Assembly (NCBI RefSeq): GCF_036711975.1
Contig: NC_091971.1
Location: 27,783,501-27,847,500, forward strand
Length of the DNA: 64,000 bases
DNA from: Onthophagus taurus
Lineage: Eukaryota; Arthropoda; Insecta; Coleoptera; Scarabaeidae
Direction: 5' to 3'
A model generated the notes under the pieces. It worked only from the letters and a program-made list of their open reading frames with translations, was not told where the DNA came from and made no database searches. Below, one piece after another: positions 28,761 through 39,136 of the stretch. The position numbers and the translations under genes were made by a program. Position 1 is the first letter of the stretch. The number at the start of each line of letters is the position of its first letter.

Positions 28761-29132
28761 AAATATTTAGAATACCACCCAACATGAAAAGCAATTATTG
28801 CTTATGTTAGTGGGTATATTTTAAAGAAAATTTTGCCTGCGCTAAAAGAATGTATTTTATGTAAATTCAATTTTGTTGAATTTAATGTACAATCCATTGA
28901 CGACTACAAATTCTTGTTAGAGAAAGAGAAATATTATACGATGCATATAAAATAATTTTATATGTTACCTGTGTCGACTGGCGTGGCGTGTGTGTTTTAT
29001 ATGGCTCGAGCGGTAACGCGTAAGTGGCATATAACAGTAGGGGTAAAAGACCTAGTCGGTAAGCGGACGCGCTACGACAGGTTGTTTTTTTTTCGATTGT
29101 TCTACCGCATGATTAAATATTTTATAAATAAA

Positions 29133-29700
29133 AATGGTTAACAAATGTTTTGTACCAAATTGTACTTGTGGGTATATGTAGAGTTCCTGTAATGAAAAAT
29201 TTAGCCTCTTCAAGTGTAAAAATATACACTTACTGCCTCAATGGTAGTACACTAGACCTAACAAGATACTTGTTAGAAAAATGTGATTTTAAATATGTAT
29301 TGACTGCAAAAATTAATCAAGATCCAATAGAGGTAGGTGTTAATCCAATACAACTTGAATTTTCACATAATACGTTTATAGCGATTTTTTGGAAGCATAC
29401 GCCAAGCTGGAGGATGTAATGACCACCCTACCTTAGTAACATTTTTACAACTTTACAGATTGTTGTTAGTGTATAAATTAGTTAACTCATAAATTTGGAA
29501 TTTGTTTGAATTTACAGAATACACAGAAATATTTTCTAAAACTACCACTATATCCGAAAGAAGAAACATTAAAGATCTAAAAAATAAATTAGACGGGTTC
29601 GTAGAAACATCTTCTTGGGATATTTCTGATATTCCCGTTAGTGATTTCGCTAACAGCGATATTTTGGATTGCGTCATTTATCATATGACTAAATAATAAA
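29133..29700 (+). pseudogene. P-element/THAP9-like transposase with THAP finger start and intron
   Basis: The ATG at 29133 (MVNKCFVPNCTCGY) opens like a THAP zinc finger (C-X4-C), with a stop soon after, then SSCNEKFSLFKC. Further on, YVLTAKINQDPIE ends at a GTAGGT donor near 29331. After ATAG (near 29381) the sequence resumes in frame with RFFGSIRQAGGCNDHPTLVT and FLQLYRLLLVYKLVN. That is the diagnostic conserved C-terminal block of P/THAP9 transposases, so an ancestral intron is still visible. EIFSKTTTISERRNIKDLKN and DILDCVIYHMTK follow to 29696. The middle of the gene is missing. Confidence 0.75.
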
Positions 29701-29763
29701 ACCAGTTTCAAAAGTACAATACTAAGAATATTAAATTTAATTACCTTCTCACGAAACATATTA

Positions 29764-30135
29764 ATAGAACCATGAAGGGGAAAGAAAGCCGATTATCAGG
29801 AAGACAATCTAAATATTTTCGTCAAGCTGTTGAAATTGCCAAAGCAAAGTGTAAACGCAAATAATGATTAATACAGTTCATCTCACATAAAACTTGAAAT
29901 TTCACATGATTTTATTGCTTTTCTCTGGAATCGACTGATACCCTTCAATCATTTACAGTTGTACAATATAGTAAAATGAAAATTGTGATGTGTGCATAAA
30001 GTTGTAGGCACTTAGCTGCTTTGGCCGTGAAATACTTTGTAATTATAATACAAACTTCGTTAATTATTTTTGGTCACCACAATCTCAGGCTAACGAAACT
30101 CTGACTGACGAAACATTTTCAATTCACAATAAATT
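29764..30135 (+). repeat. P-element-derived 3' repeat unit, copy B
   Basis: Near-duplicate of 28373-28760. It includes a 30-codon ORF (MKGKESRLSGRQSKY...) intact here but shifted in copy A. It ends with the shared GACTGACGAAACATTTTCAA block, which occurs three times in the window. Confidence 0.7.
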
Positions 30136-30958
30136 GCTAATAAGCTCGAGTTTAACATCTCAGACCTCTTAGAGGAGGGTTCACCCCACGATTGAGCCAC
30201 AAACAATGCGCGACCCCACCGCGTAAGGGTTTCGCGTCACCCTTATGCCTCCCCGAGGTGCATGTCGTCAACGAAGAATAGGCTTGGTAGCCGACGTTGG
30301 TGCTATCCTGTTCACGGCTAATGGCATCCCCTAGTGGTCAACCAAACCTTAAGAGAACCAATGGTGAAAGGTAGGTCGCCAGCCTAGTGGAAATCGTTGG
30401 CAGCGAAGGCATCCTCTGTGGAAACACAAGATGCCCCTCCAAAGATCGTCACAGGCGACACCACTTCCACAGCGAAGAGAGACAGGAATGGATATAGAAA
30501 ACGCCGAAAGGCGGAACAAGGGCACTATAGATATCCAGCAAAGTGAGACCCAAAAGAAGAAAAGACACCCAGATAGTCCAGTTAAAGGCAGCTCAAAAAG
30601 AAATATCTCAATTAAGGGAACAAGTCAAACAGAATGATAACACACAACAATTCCCACAGATAAGTTATGCCTCTACGGCCTCTGTCTAACAACCGTCAAG
30701 AACAAGCGGGAAGATAAGCAAATCAATTGCAAACCCAAAGAAAACGGCAACACTGTTTTTAACTGGAAAAACAGATATGCCAGCAAAGCAAATAAGAGAG
30801 GAATTTGTAAAAGCCACAATCCTGTAAAAGATAAAATCAGGATCAAGTCCATACGGACAACTAACAAAACAGTTATAGTTGGAACAGAAAACTAAGAGGA
30901 CAAACAAAATAAAGAGCCATGAACAACAAAATAAAGTACTTAAGGCGGAGGAACCGTG
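30136..30958 (+). pseudogene. Non-LTR retrotransposon 5' region and ORF1 start
   Basis: GC-richer sequence with an ORF1-like Lys/Gln-rich start (MPLQRSSQATPLPQRRETG at 30431) and coiled-coil-prone residues. Several stops are present. It is cut at ACCGTG (30953-30958) by Polinton copy 2. The Gag-like remainder lies at 58898-59275, beyond the Polinton. Confidence 0.6.
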
Positions 30959-31836
30959 AGTAGTATAGAAACGCCGATTCTAGATAGGAAGTTGCTCCTC
31001 CGCTCGTCCGTGACGTCATCAACCGAATGTAAAAGGATAGGGAAGGGTACCAACCTAAGGCGGAGGAGAAAAAAAAATAGGTTGGTGTTGGAATAGTAAC
31101 CAGATCTGGTGACTTTTAAAAAAAGTAACGCGCCACCTAGTGGCTGGTAGTGGAACTAAACCACTACCAACCAGGTAGACTGCTACTTTTTTAAAAAGTC
31201 ACCAGATCTAGCTACCAACCTATTTTTCCCCCAAGCCTTTGGTTGACACCCCTCCCCCCTATCCTTTTACATCGGGCGGATGACGTCACGGAGGAGCGGA
31301 GGAGCAACAACTTTCTGTCTATAGTCGAGCCGTCGAATTTGTGCAGTGATAAATCACCGTGACAGGTAGGTAAATTTCTCACATCGAAGGTCGCCCTGTC
31401 CGGATTCGTCAAAGTAAGTGACCACACCCCTCCTGGGGGTAGCGCACTGAGCGCGTTACTGGGGACAAAAAAATAATAAAAGCCGCCGACGCACTGTGAA
31501 CGGTATTCATAACTTCTTATCTGACTGTAAAGGAAGGTTTATTCTCGTATAGTGTAGCTGCGCCTTATAGACCCTGGCGGGAGTAGGCGGTTACATAACG
31601 AAGGAACCGACTACCCCTTTTTTTGTAAGTACCTGTCACGGTGATTTACCACTGCACAAATTCGACGGCTCGACTATAGAATCGGCGTTTCTGAAAGATG
31701 GCGCGCCTCACAACTCTTGAATGCGCATGCGCAGGAACTTGGGAATATTCCGGAAAATAATAATAACACAATTTAACACAATTTAATTTCCCCTCCCAAT
31801 AAACCCAATAAAAGTATTAATAAACATTTTTATAAT
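30959..31836 (+). repeat. Polinton copy 2 left TIR, outer part
   Basis: The terminal palindrome spans 30959 to about 31685, interrupted by a MITE in its inner arm. TIR sequence then runs to the LTR retrotransposon at 31837 and resumes at 37352-38081. It differs from copy 1 by a swapped segment (CTCCTCCGCTC in place of CTCCACAGCTCC). Confidence 0.85.
31322..31676. mobile_element. MITE with about 48-bp TIRs and TA duplication
   Basis: 355 bp. Ends TAGTCGAGCCGTCGAATTTG and its complement, with TA at 31320-31321 and 31677-31678. The empty site (CTGTCTAGAATCGG) is seen in copy 1 near 18135 and in copy 2's right TIR. The TA target suggests a Tc1/mariner-type mobiliser. Confidence 0.85.
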
Positions 31837-32053
31837 TGTTGTGAATCAAAATATTAAAAAAAGAAACTAATTATAAAAGGTGGGCTACGACTACTGTATT
31901 TTTATAAGAAAACAGATGATTAACGAAAAATATAAATAATATGAAAAAGTCAATATAAGATTGTAATTAATAAAATTGTTAATAAACATTATCATATTGA
32001 AGAAGTCGTATAATTTTCTGATAATTAACATCGACGAGAAAAAGAGTCTTAAT
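31837..32053 (+). repeat. 5' LTR
   Basis: Begins TGTTGTGAATCAAAATATTA and ends GAGTCTTAAT. It lacks the usual terminal CA. The bases that follow (AACTGGTGGCATATCGG) hold the probable primer-binding site. Confidence 0.85.
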
Positions 32054-32129
32054 AACTGGTGGCATATCGGTGGGATAGTCCGATCAGCACGAATTCCACA
32101 ACAAGAGAAATTGTATCCTTGTTTCGATG

Positions 32130-32365
32130 TTGATTTGAAGAAAGCGAAGCTCAAGAAGCGGCAGCAACCGGAAGGAGAAGCAAAGATCACGGGATAACAG
32201 CGACCTAAAGGAGAAGCGAAGCTCACGTGACGACAGCAACCGGAAGGAGAAGCGAAGCTCAAAGGGCAACAACGACCGGAAAGGAAAGCGAAATTTGCAG
32301 AACAGCGACTGGACGGAGAAGCGGTGCTCACGGAGCAACAGCAACCGAAAGCAGAAACGTAGTTC
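32130..32365. repeat. Minisatellite in retrotransposon leader
   Basis: About five degenerate units of roughly 40 bp built on CAGCAACCGGAAGGAGAAGC and GAAGCTCA. The long antisense ORF here is an artefact of the repeat. Confidence 0.7.
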
Positions 32366-32588
32366 AAATTAGAAAAGATAGAAATTCAACAGGAATTACA
32401 AATAGTAAGTAGCATTTGTTTTCACTTGAGATTTTGTGGTCTCATTGAAAGAGTTTTTATAACAAATAAACAACCAATTGCTATTATTTTGTAAGTTGGA
32501 TCAGTTTAATCTAACTGTAAAGAAATTGTATTAATTTTACTATTAATTGAAATAAAAGGTTACGTTATAAGTCTGTATCAAAAATAAA

Positions 32589-33193
32589 ATGAGTTCTGAG
32601 GCTGAATTTAGTATTTTCACGGTGCATGAGTTAAAATATATTTCACAGTTATTTGAATTACCTGAAATGAAAAGAAAATTAGAAATAATTAAAGAAATAA
32701 TAAATTCTAACTACACTGTAGATGAGGTTAAAATAGAAATAATGACTTGGACTGAAAATCCTCAAAAGGGTAGATTAGAAAAGATTGAAATAGAAAAAAA
32801 AGAAAAAGAAGAAAAAGAGAGAATTGAAAGATTAGAGATTGCTAAGTTAGATACTGAAGTAAAACTTGCACAGTTTAGGGTGCAAGGTATTTCTGAGAAT
32901 TCTAATTTTAGTAATTCTAATATCAATAGTTTTAATATGAATAAGTATTTACAACTATTTAAAGATAACGGTGATATGAGTTTATTCCTGATCAACTTTG
33001 AACGGGTTTGAATTCAATTGTCAACGGCCGCAAATGAAGTTGTGGCTAGATTAAGCGAAGAAGATGCGAAGGATTATGATAAAGTTAGAGCCAGTTTATT
33101 AAAAAAATATCAGTTAACTTCTGAGGTCTTTAGGGCCAAATTTAGATAAGTAAAAAGAAATTTGATCAGAGTTATGCTGAATTTGCTTATCAA
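32589..33193 (+). pseudogene. Gag N-terminal region
   Basis: The ATG at 32589 opens 140 codons with a Lys/Glu-rich coiled coil (about residues 60-90). A TGA at 33009 interrupts; homologous coding continues (ANEVVARLSEEDAKDYDKVR, LLKKYQLTSEVFRAKFR) until a stop and a one-base shift near 33150. After that the main ORF continues with the same capsid-like domain (SYAEFAYQLKNNFKEW). The capsid segment resembles SCAN/retrotransposon Gag. With two lesions, Gag is not intact in this copy despite the matching LTRs. Confidence 0.7.
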
Positions 33194-35425
33194 TTGAAGA
33201 ATAATTTTAAAGAATGGATTAAATGCGAAGGGATATGCAGTGATATAAATAAATTAATACAATTAATATGTTTAGAAAAGTTTTACAGTTCAATACCATC
33301 TGAAATGAGATTTTGGGTTGAAGATCACAATAAAACGAAATCAATTGAAGAAGCAGCGGAACAAGCAGATGTTTACATTTCGAAGAGGGGTCCTATTAAT
33401 GATAGAAATGGATATAATAAATTTAAGCAGGAACATAAAACATCAACACAAAGGGAAACGAATCAGAATAATCCTTCCAATATGGAAACAGAAAGCGAAA
33501 GGAAAGGAGATAAGAGAAGTTTTGATAAACGAAGACCATTTAAATGTTATGCTTGCGGAGGAATAGGTCATTTTAAAGGATCAAAAGAATGTCCTAATTT
33601 CAAAGAAAGCAAAGAAAATAAGCAAGTAGTAGCTAACTTAAATATTAAGAAAGAAGTTGAAGAATTATTTGCTCCATATACTTTAAAAGGGGAAATAAAT
33701 GGTAAGGAAGTAAACATTTTGAGTGACAGTGCTGCGAGTTATGATGTAGTACATAAAAACATTGTCAAAACAGAACATTATTCTGGGAAATATGTACATG
33801 TTAGAGGAGTACTGAATGAAGAAAGTGTGGCTTTACCAGTGGCTGTAGTAAAATTAAATTTACCAGAAATAGGAGAACTTGAAACAGAAGCTGCAGTTAC
33901 AAGTAATTTGCCAAACGGATACTCGTATCTATTGTCAAATAGAACGTGGGAAATGTTCAGTAATGTGGATAATGTACAAAATGTATTTGCATTAACCCGA
34001 TCAAAATCAAAAAAATTAAAATTAGAACAACAAAGTATTCCAGTAGAACAAAATCAGAAAAATGAAAAGCATAAAGAATTAAGAGAACAGGAAAATAAAG
34101 TAAATGAAAAGGATAAACAAAAGAAGGAAGAAAGTGTTTTAGAAGAAATGTTGATAATTCCTAAAGGAAAAACTGATTATGATGATATAACAAAGTTAAA
34201 TCCTAGTAAATTGAGGTTGTTGCAGGGAGGAGACCCTACGTTGAAAGAATACTATGATAAAGCAGAAATTAAAGAAGACAAAAATGGTGTTAAATTTAAG
34301 ATCTTAAATGGAATATTGCACCGAAGATTTGTAGACAAATTAGGAAGACACTATGAACAAGTAGTGGTACCAACAAGTCTACGAGGGAAGATAATGGATA
34401 TTGCGCATGATAATATGTGGATGGGCCAGTTAGGATGTAAAAAGACGGTTGCAAGAATAAAACAAAATTATTGGTGGAGACAACTAAATAAAGATGTCAA
34501 GAATAAAATAAAATATTGTAACGTATGTATGCGTGTAGGGAAAAGCACAGACAAAGTAAAAGCGCCTATGTGCCGAGTTCCAATTATAACAGAACCGTAC
34601 AAGAAAGTAAATGTAGATATTGTCGGACCTTTGACTAAAACGGAAAAGGGAAATAGGTACATACTTACCTTGATGTGCTGTGCAACTAAATTTCCGGATG
34701 CAATACCACTACAAGTAGCTGACTCAGAATCAGTGGTAAAAGGATTATTGAGCATATTTTCTAGAGTTGGTTTCCCTTCAGAGATACAGACAGATTTGGG
34801 GAGAGTGTTTGTTAGCAACCTAACTACGGAATTTTTGGAACAAAGTGGTATTAAAATAATCCACAGCTCTGTATACCATCCTCAGTCAAATGCAGTAGAG
34901 AGATTTCATGGAGTATTTAAAAGAATACTCAGAGCTTTGAGTTACGAACATGGAAAAGAGTGGGACGAGTACATTGATCAAGCATTATTTGCCGTAAGAA
35001 GTGCGCCACATGCGGCACATGGTTTCAGTCCTGCGGAGTTATGTTATGGAAGGCAAATTAGATCTCCATTAAGTATGTTAAAAGCCTTATGGAACGGCAG
35101 AGATACTAATGAACCAGTAGTTAGTTACGTATTGAAATTACTTGAACGATTGAAAAACATGCAAGAAATTGTAGAAATTAGTATGAAAGAAGCACGGAAT
35201 AAATCAAAGAAATATTATGATAAAAAAGCAAAGGAAATTATTTACAAAGAAGGGGATAAAGTGATGATATATCAGCCAGCTAGAACGAATAAATTACAAA
35301 TGCAATGGGAAGGTCCAAAGAAAGTAGTAAGGAAAATATCAGATACCAATTACATATTAGAAGAACTAACTGGAAGAAGAAAGCAAACCCTTATACATGT
35401 AAATTTATTGAAACCTTATTATTAA
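33194..35425 (+). CDS. Gag C-terminus, protease and integrase polyprotein
   Basis: A 743-codon open frame (no ATG at its 5' end; it continues Gag). A zinc knuckle, CYACGGIGHFKGSKEC, lies near residue 117. The aspartic protease motif LSDSAASYDVVHKN lies near residue 175 (DSA in place of the usual DSG/DTG). Integrase follows: an HHCC region with the second His replaced by Gln (AHDNMWMGQLG...CNVCM), then the catalytic core VNVDIVGPLT, IQTDLGRVFVSN and PQSNAVERFHG (D, D, E). A GPY/F-type C-terminal module (QWEGPKKVVRKISDTNYILE) ends at residue 743. Integrase thus ends before reverse transcriptase begins, an order opposite to ordinary Ty3/gypsy elements. Confidence 0.9.
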   Translation: MKNNFKEWIKCEGICSDINKLIQLICLEKFYSSIPSEMRFWVEDHNKTKSIEEAAEQADVYISKRGPINDRNGYNKFKQEHKTSTQRETNQNNPSNMETESERKGDKRSFDKRRPFKCYACGGIGHFKGSKECPNFKESKENKQVVANLNIKKEVEELFAPYTLKGEINGKEVNILSDSAASYDVVHKNIVKTEHYSGKYVHVRGVLNEESVALPVAVVKLNLPEIGELETEAAVTSNLPNGYSYLLSNRTWEMFSNVDNVQNVFALTRSKSKKLKLEQQSIPVEQNQKNEKHKELREQENKVNEKDKQKKEESVLEEMLIIPKGKTDYDDITKLNPSKLRLLQGGDPTLKEYYDKAEIKEDKNGVKFKILNGILHRRFVDKLGRHYEQVVVPTSLRGKIMDIAHDNMWMGQLGCKKTVARIKQNYWWRQLNKDVKNKIKYCNVCMRVGKSTDKVKAPMCRVPIITEPYKKVNVDIVGPLTKTEKGNRYILTLMCCATKFPDAIPLQVADSESVVKGLLSIFSRVGFPSEIQTDLGRVFVSNLTTEFLEQSGIKIIHSSVYHPQSNAVERFHGVFKRILRALSYEHGKEWDEYIDQALFAVRSAPHAAHGFSPAELCYGRQIRSPLSMLKALWNGRDTNEPVVSYVLKLLERLKNMQEIVEISMKEARNKSKKYYDKKAKEIIYKEGDKVMIYQPARTNKLQMQWEGPKKVVRKISDTNYILEELTGRRKQTLIHVNLLKPYY

Positions 35426-35443
35426 AAACCTGAAATAGTTGCG

Positions 35444-36946
35444 ATGTACGTAACATCTTCGGGGGAAGAAGAAACAGAAATGAATATATATGAATTGGAA
35501 AAGAAAGAGGAAGCAACTTTACTGGCTACAGAAGTTTTACAACAATCAAAGGGAATTGGAGAATTTACAGAAGAGCAAAGAATGGATTTGGAGAATTTAA
35601 TTGGAGAATTTCCTGGGTTATTTTCAAATCGCCCTGGTAGAACCAATTTGGTTCAACATGATATTGCTTTGACAGAAGAAAGGATTATCAGAACCAAACC
35701 GTATTCACAATCTCCGAGAGTACGAGAAATCATAGATGAAGAAATAGATAAAATGCTTAACTTAGGCGTAATTAAACCAAGTGACAGTCCATATTCGTCG
35801 CCGATGATTATAATAGAAATAGAAGGTAAAGAACCAAGACCAGTAATAGATTATCGGGCTTTAAATGCTATTTCTATACGTCAACAACACCCAATACCTA
35901 ACATAGAAGCTTGTGTGGAACGGTGTAGTAACGCAAAATATTTAAGTCTTATAGATGTTGTACGAGCTTACTGGCAAATTGGAATGACTGAGCGTGCAAG
36001 TAAATATGCAGCTTTTATAACTCATCGAGGAGTATTTGAACCAGTAACTTTGCCATTCGGACTTCAATCCGCTCCATTTTCTTTTCAAAGATTAATGGAT
36101 AAAATTTTGGAAGGTTATAACGAATTTGCCGAACCTTATTTAGATGATATAGCAATACATTCAATGACATGGAAAGATCATTTGAAACATTTGCGACTTG
36201 TGTTTACAGCTATGCATAAGGCAGGTCTTACAATAAAGGCAAAGAAATGTGAGTGGGGAAAAGCTCAAGTTGTTTATCTAGGACATAAAATAGGACAAGG
36301 TTATAGAACTCCATCTGAAGCAAAAGTAGCTGCAATAAAAGAATTTCGACGACCGGTAACAAAAAAAGATATTAGAATCTTTTTAGGGATAACTGGATAT
36401 TATAACCATTACATACCAAATTATGCAGAAATTGTTAGTCCTTTAACAGACGCTTTACGAAAAGGAGCCAAGGTTGAATGGGATGAACAGAAGGAAAACG
36501 CATTTAATAATTTAAAACAAGAATTAACTAGTACTAAAGTGTTAAAAGCTCCCGATTATAAAAGAAAATTTATAGTACAAACTGATTGTTCAAAACGAGG
36601 AATGGGAGTTACTTTATCCCAACGTGACGACGACAATAAAGAATACCCTATACTGTACTTAAGCAAAAAGCTAACTGAGAGAGAACAACCTTACAGTGCA
36701 AGTGAGTTAGAATGTGCTGCATTAGTTTGGGCAGTGAATAAATTAAAACCGTACCTATATTTAACTCATTTTATTATTGAAACAGATCATTGTCCTCTGA
36801 CTTGGTTAAAACAAATGAGTAATAAAAACGCTAGACTATTAAGATGGGCGCTTACTTTACAAACGTTAGATTTTACGGTAGTTTATAAGCCTGGAAAAAT
36901 GTGTGGCAACGTCGATTCGTTATCTCGTTATAATGTTGAGATGTAA
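35444..36946 (+). CDS. Reverse transcriptase and RNase H
   Basis: 500 codons from ATG 35444, starting 18 bp after the integrase stop in another frame (+1 relative), so expression may need reinitiation or frameshifting. RT motifs: GVIKPSDSPYSSPMIIIE, PVIDYRALNA, PFGLQSAPFSFQRLMD and catalytic YLDDIAIHS. The connection region has YLGHKIG and FLGITGYYNHYIPNYAEI. RNase H shows VQTDCSKRGMGVTLSQ, SELECAALVWAV and ETDHCPLTWL, ending with GNVDSLSRYN. It is a complete Ty3/gypsy-type RT-RNase H with no downstream integrase before the polypurine tract (GGGGGCAAG) and 3' LTR. Uninterrupted and probably once active. Confidence 0.93.
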   Translation: MYVTSSGEEETEMNIYELEKKEEATLLATEVLQQSKGIGEFTEEQRMDLENLIGEFPGLFSNRPGRTNLVQHDIALTEERIIRTKPYSQSPRVREIIDEEIDKMLNLGVIKPSDSPYSSPMIIIEIEGKEPRPVIDYRALNAISIRQQHPIPNIEACVERCSNAKYLSLIDVVRAYWQIGMTERASKYAAFITHRGVFEPVTLPFGLQSAPFSFQRLMDKILEGYNEFAEPYLDDIAIHSMTWKDHLKHLRLVFTAMHKAGLTIKAKKCEWGKAQVVYLGHKIGQGYRTPSEAKVAAIKEFRRPVTKKDIRIFLGITGYYNHYIPNYAEIVSPLTDALRKGAKVEWDEQKENAFNNLKQELTSTKVLKAPDYKRKFIVQTDCSKRGMGVTLSQRDDDNKEYPILYLSKKLTEREQPYSASELECAALVWAVNKLKPYLYLTHFIIETDHCPLTWLKQMSNKNARLLRWALTLQTLDFTVVYKPGKMCGNVDSLSRYNVEM

Positions 36947-37129
36947 GAGTTATTGTTTTGTGACTTAAATATTAGACGAATTTATCATGTTATTATTTGC
37001 CCAATGTTTTAATTAAGAGACCATAAAACCTTTAGTTGGGCAAATGCTTACTTGTGATGAGAATCAGCCTATTGGATGTCAGAAAAGTAGATTTCTACCA
37101 TCAAAAGGCTGATTTCACCGGGGGCAAGT

Positions 37130-37346
37130 TGTTGTGAATCAAAATATTAAAAAAAGAAACTAATTATAAAAGGTGGGCTACGACTACTGTATTTTTATAA
37201 GAAAACAGATGATTAACGAAAAATATAAATAATATGAAAAAGTCAATATAAGATTGTAATTAATAAAATTGTTAATAAACATTATCATATTGAAGAAGTC
37301 GTATAATTTTCTGATAATTAACATCGACGAGAAAAAGAGTCTTAAT
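37130..37346 (+). repeat. 3' LTR
   Basis: Same 217 bp as the 5' LTR, preceded by CACCGGGGGCAAGT (polypurine tract) and followed by the target duplication ATAAT. Confidence 0.87.
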
Positions 37347-37351
37347 ATAAT

Positions 37352-38081
37352 AATAAACATTACATAATAAATAGTTACAAAAAAATAATAAAAACCTTAA
37401 TGTTATGGTACTTTTTTTACAAATTCAATTATATGAGCGGGCTTCGGTTTACCACCATCCTTTATTATTATACACGATACATTATTGATCTTGTAACTCC
37501 AAAAAATTTCTTGATCGGTAGGTAAAAAAGAAACGTTGAGAAGCAAGCCCGCTTCTAACTCCACCACAACGGAAGGTGACGACCATGCGCAGCTCGTAAG
37601 ACGTTTTCCATGAACAATAAATAGGGTAAAAGGGGTAAATCCAACTCAACTTCGAATAAATTTATATCTTTGGTTTAAACTCACAGACTGAAAAAAAAAA
37701 AAAACACAGACGACTACGAGACATTGCGCGCGGTTTACGTTTGACGGATAAATCCAACTAAACTTCGAATAAATTTTTTCATTTGTTTAAACTCACAGAG
37801 ACCGAAAAAAAGAAAAACACAGAGACGACTACGAGACATTGCGCGCGGTTTACGTTTCACACGTTCGGTTTCTAAAGTAAAACTGATTATGAGTTACGGG
37901 ATACAATGGTTTCCTCGCCGGGCGGAAGTGTCAAATGACGACAAACGACGCGGCGCATCGCTAAGTAAAGTGCAATGCACCTCGCCGGCTGCAATAATGC
38001 TGAGCAATGGAATAATTGACCTAAATGAAATGCTATTGTATAATTAATATTAAGGAAGTAAAAAAAATACTACAAATTATA
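37352..38081 (+). repeat. Polinton copy 2 left TIR, inner part
   Basis: Inverted match to 17210-17955 of copy 1. It includes the two tandem units at 37640-37860 and the AATGCTGAGCAATGGAATAA block near 37999. Confidence 0.85.
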
Positions 38082-38992
38082 ATAGTTATTTTTGATACAA
38101 GATAGCGAAATGACACTTTTGCATTCGAGAACGAAAGTTTTTTTTGCGAGCTTTAGCGAGCAAAAAAAATCGTTCGAGAATGCAGAAGTGTCATTTCGCT
38201 GTCGTGTATCAAACAACATTTTTTCAAAAACTGCGTATTCTAAAGTTATAAATTAATAAAAAGATCAAATTCTGTATAATGACATTTAGAATTCATTTAA
38301 TGTTATGTCAAAAACTTAACGTCACATCGATTTAACCTCACTTATTGAACAAATGTACTATTATAAATTTGCATTTAAACGTGAAATGAAATGATAAAAC
38401 AATATTGATTATTTTGTGTTTATAATTTGTTCATAACAATAAATTAACAATTAATAGTATCAAATTCTTTGATTGTCGTAGCTGGACGTAAAAGTCTTTT
38501 GCGTCCTGGACGTAAAAGACTTTTTTGTACTCATAACATCTAGATACCTATTTCCCGCACAGAGAGGACGTGCGGGAAACGTGTTTTCCCGCACTAATGC
38601 TTTTTGTTACCGCAACTAACAGGAATATTTAATGACCAAATGTGCATGTTTATAAGAAAAGGTTAATAAGAACGTTTTATACATTCGTGTGTAGATAACA
38701 GTTTTAAAATATTTAAAAAAATCTATAAAAATGAATTTGCAATCAATAAAATCAATATTGACGTTTTGAATTTCGGTTGATTTTTTCCTGTCAAAAACCC
38801 CACATGCAACTCATATCGTCACACAGGGACGTTTTATTCGTTACAAAAAATATTGTACAATACACATGCGCAAAGGATTTTTTCAGCATTCGCACGCAAA
38901 TGCAGAACTCACTCCCTTCGGTCGTTCGTTCTGCAAACTAGCGTGCTCATGTGAAAAGCGAGCCTTTCCGCATTTGTATCGTAAATAACTAT
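38082..38992. mobile_element. Non-autonomous DNA element with internal hairpin
   Basis: 911 bp. Ends ATAGTTATTTTTGATACAA and TTGTATCGTAAATAACTAT are inverted, with TA at 38080-38081 and 38993-38994. Near the left end, 38096-38212 form a strong hairpin (GATACAAGATAGCGAAATGA and its near complement). No coding capacity. Confidence 0.75.
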
Positions 38993-39136
38993 TACGTCCT
39001 GTTGACAAAAAACTAAAAAACTTTTTCGGTGGGAAATTACACTGACCCAATTGACTTAATAATAATAATAATAAGCTTTATTTCCATCTTTACAAAAATG
39101 CACAGAAAACGTCAAATAATATTCAAACAGTCTGAT

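Larger units (their letters stand above)
31837..37346 (+). mobile_element. Ty3/gypsy-like LTR retrotransposon with integrase before reverse transcriptase
   Basis: 5510 bp with two 217-bp LTRs (31837-32053, 37130-37346) that appear identical by eye and a 5-bp ATAAT duplication (31832-31836, 37347-37351). The empty site is visible in copy 1's TIR near 17963. The domain order is Gag, zinc knuckle, protease, integrase, then reverse transcriptase and RNase H in a second ORF. This order is copia-like, but the motifs are gypsy-like, as described for the Gmr1 group. Confidence 0.9.

Noticed and set aside
31891..32367. Long Ser/Cys/Phe-rich antisense ORFs (158 and 86 codons).
   Set aside because: They are antisense to a degenerate minisatellite in the retrotransposon leader; the periodic composition explains the open frames.
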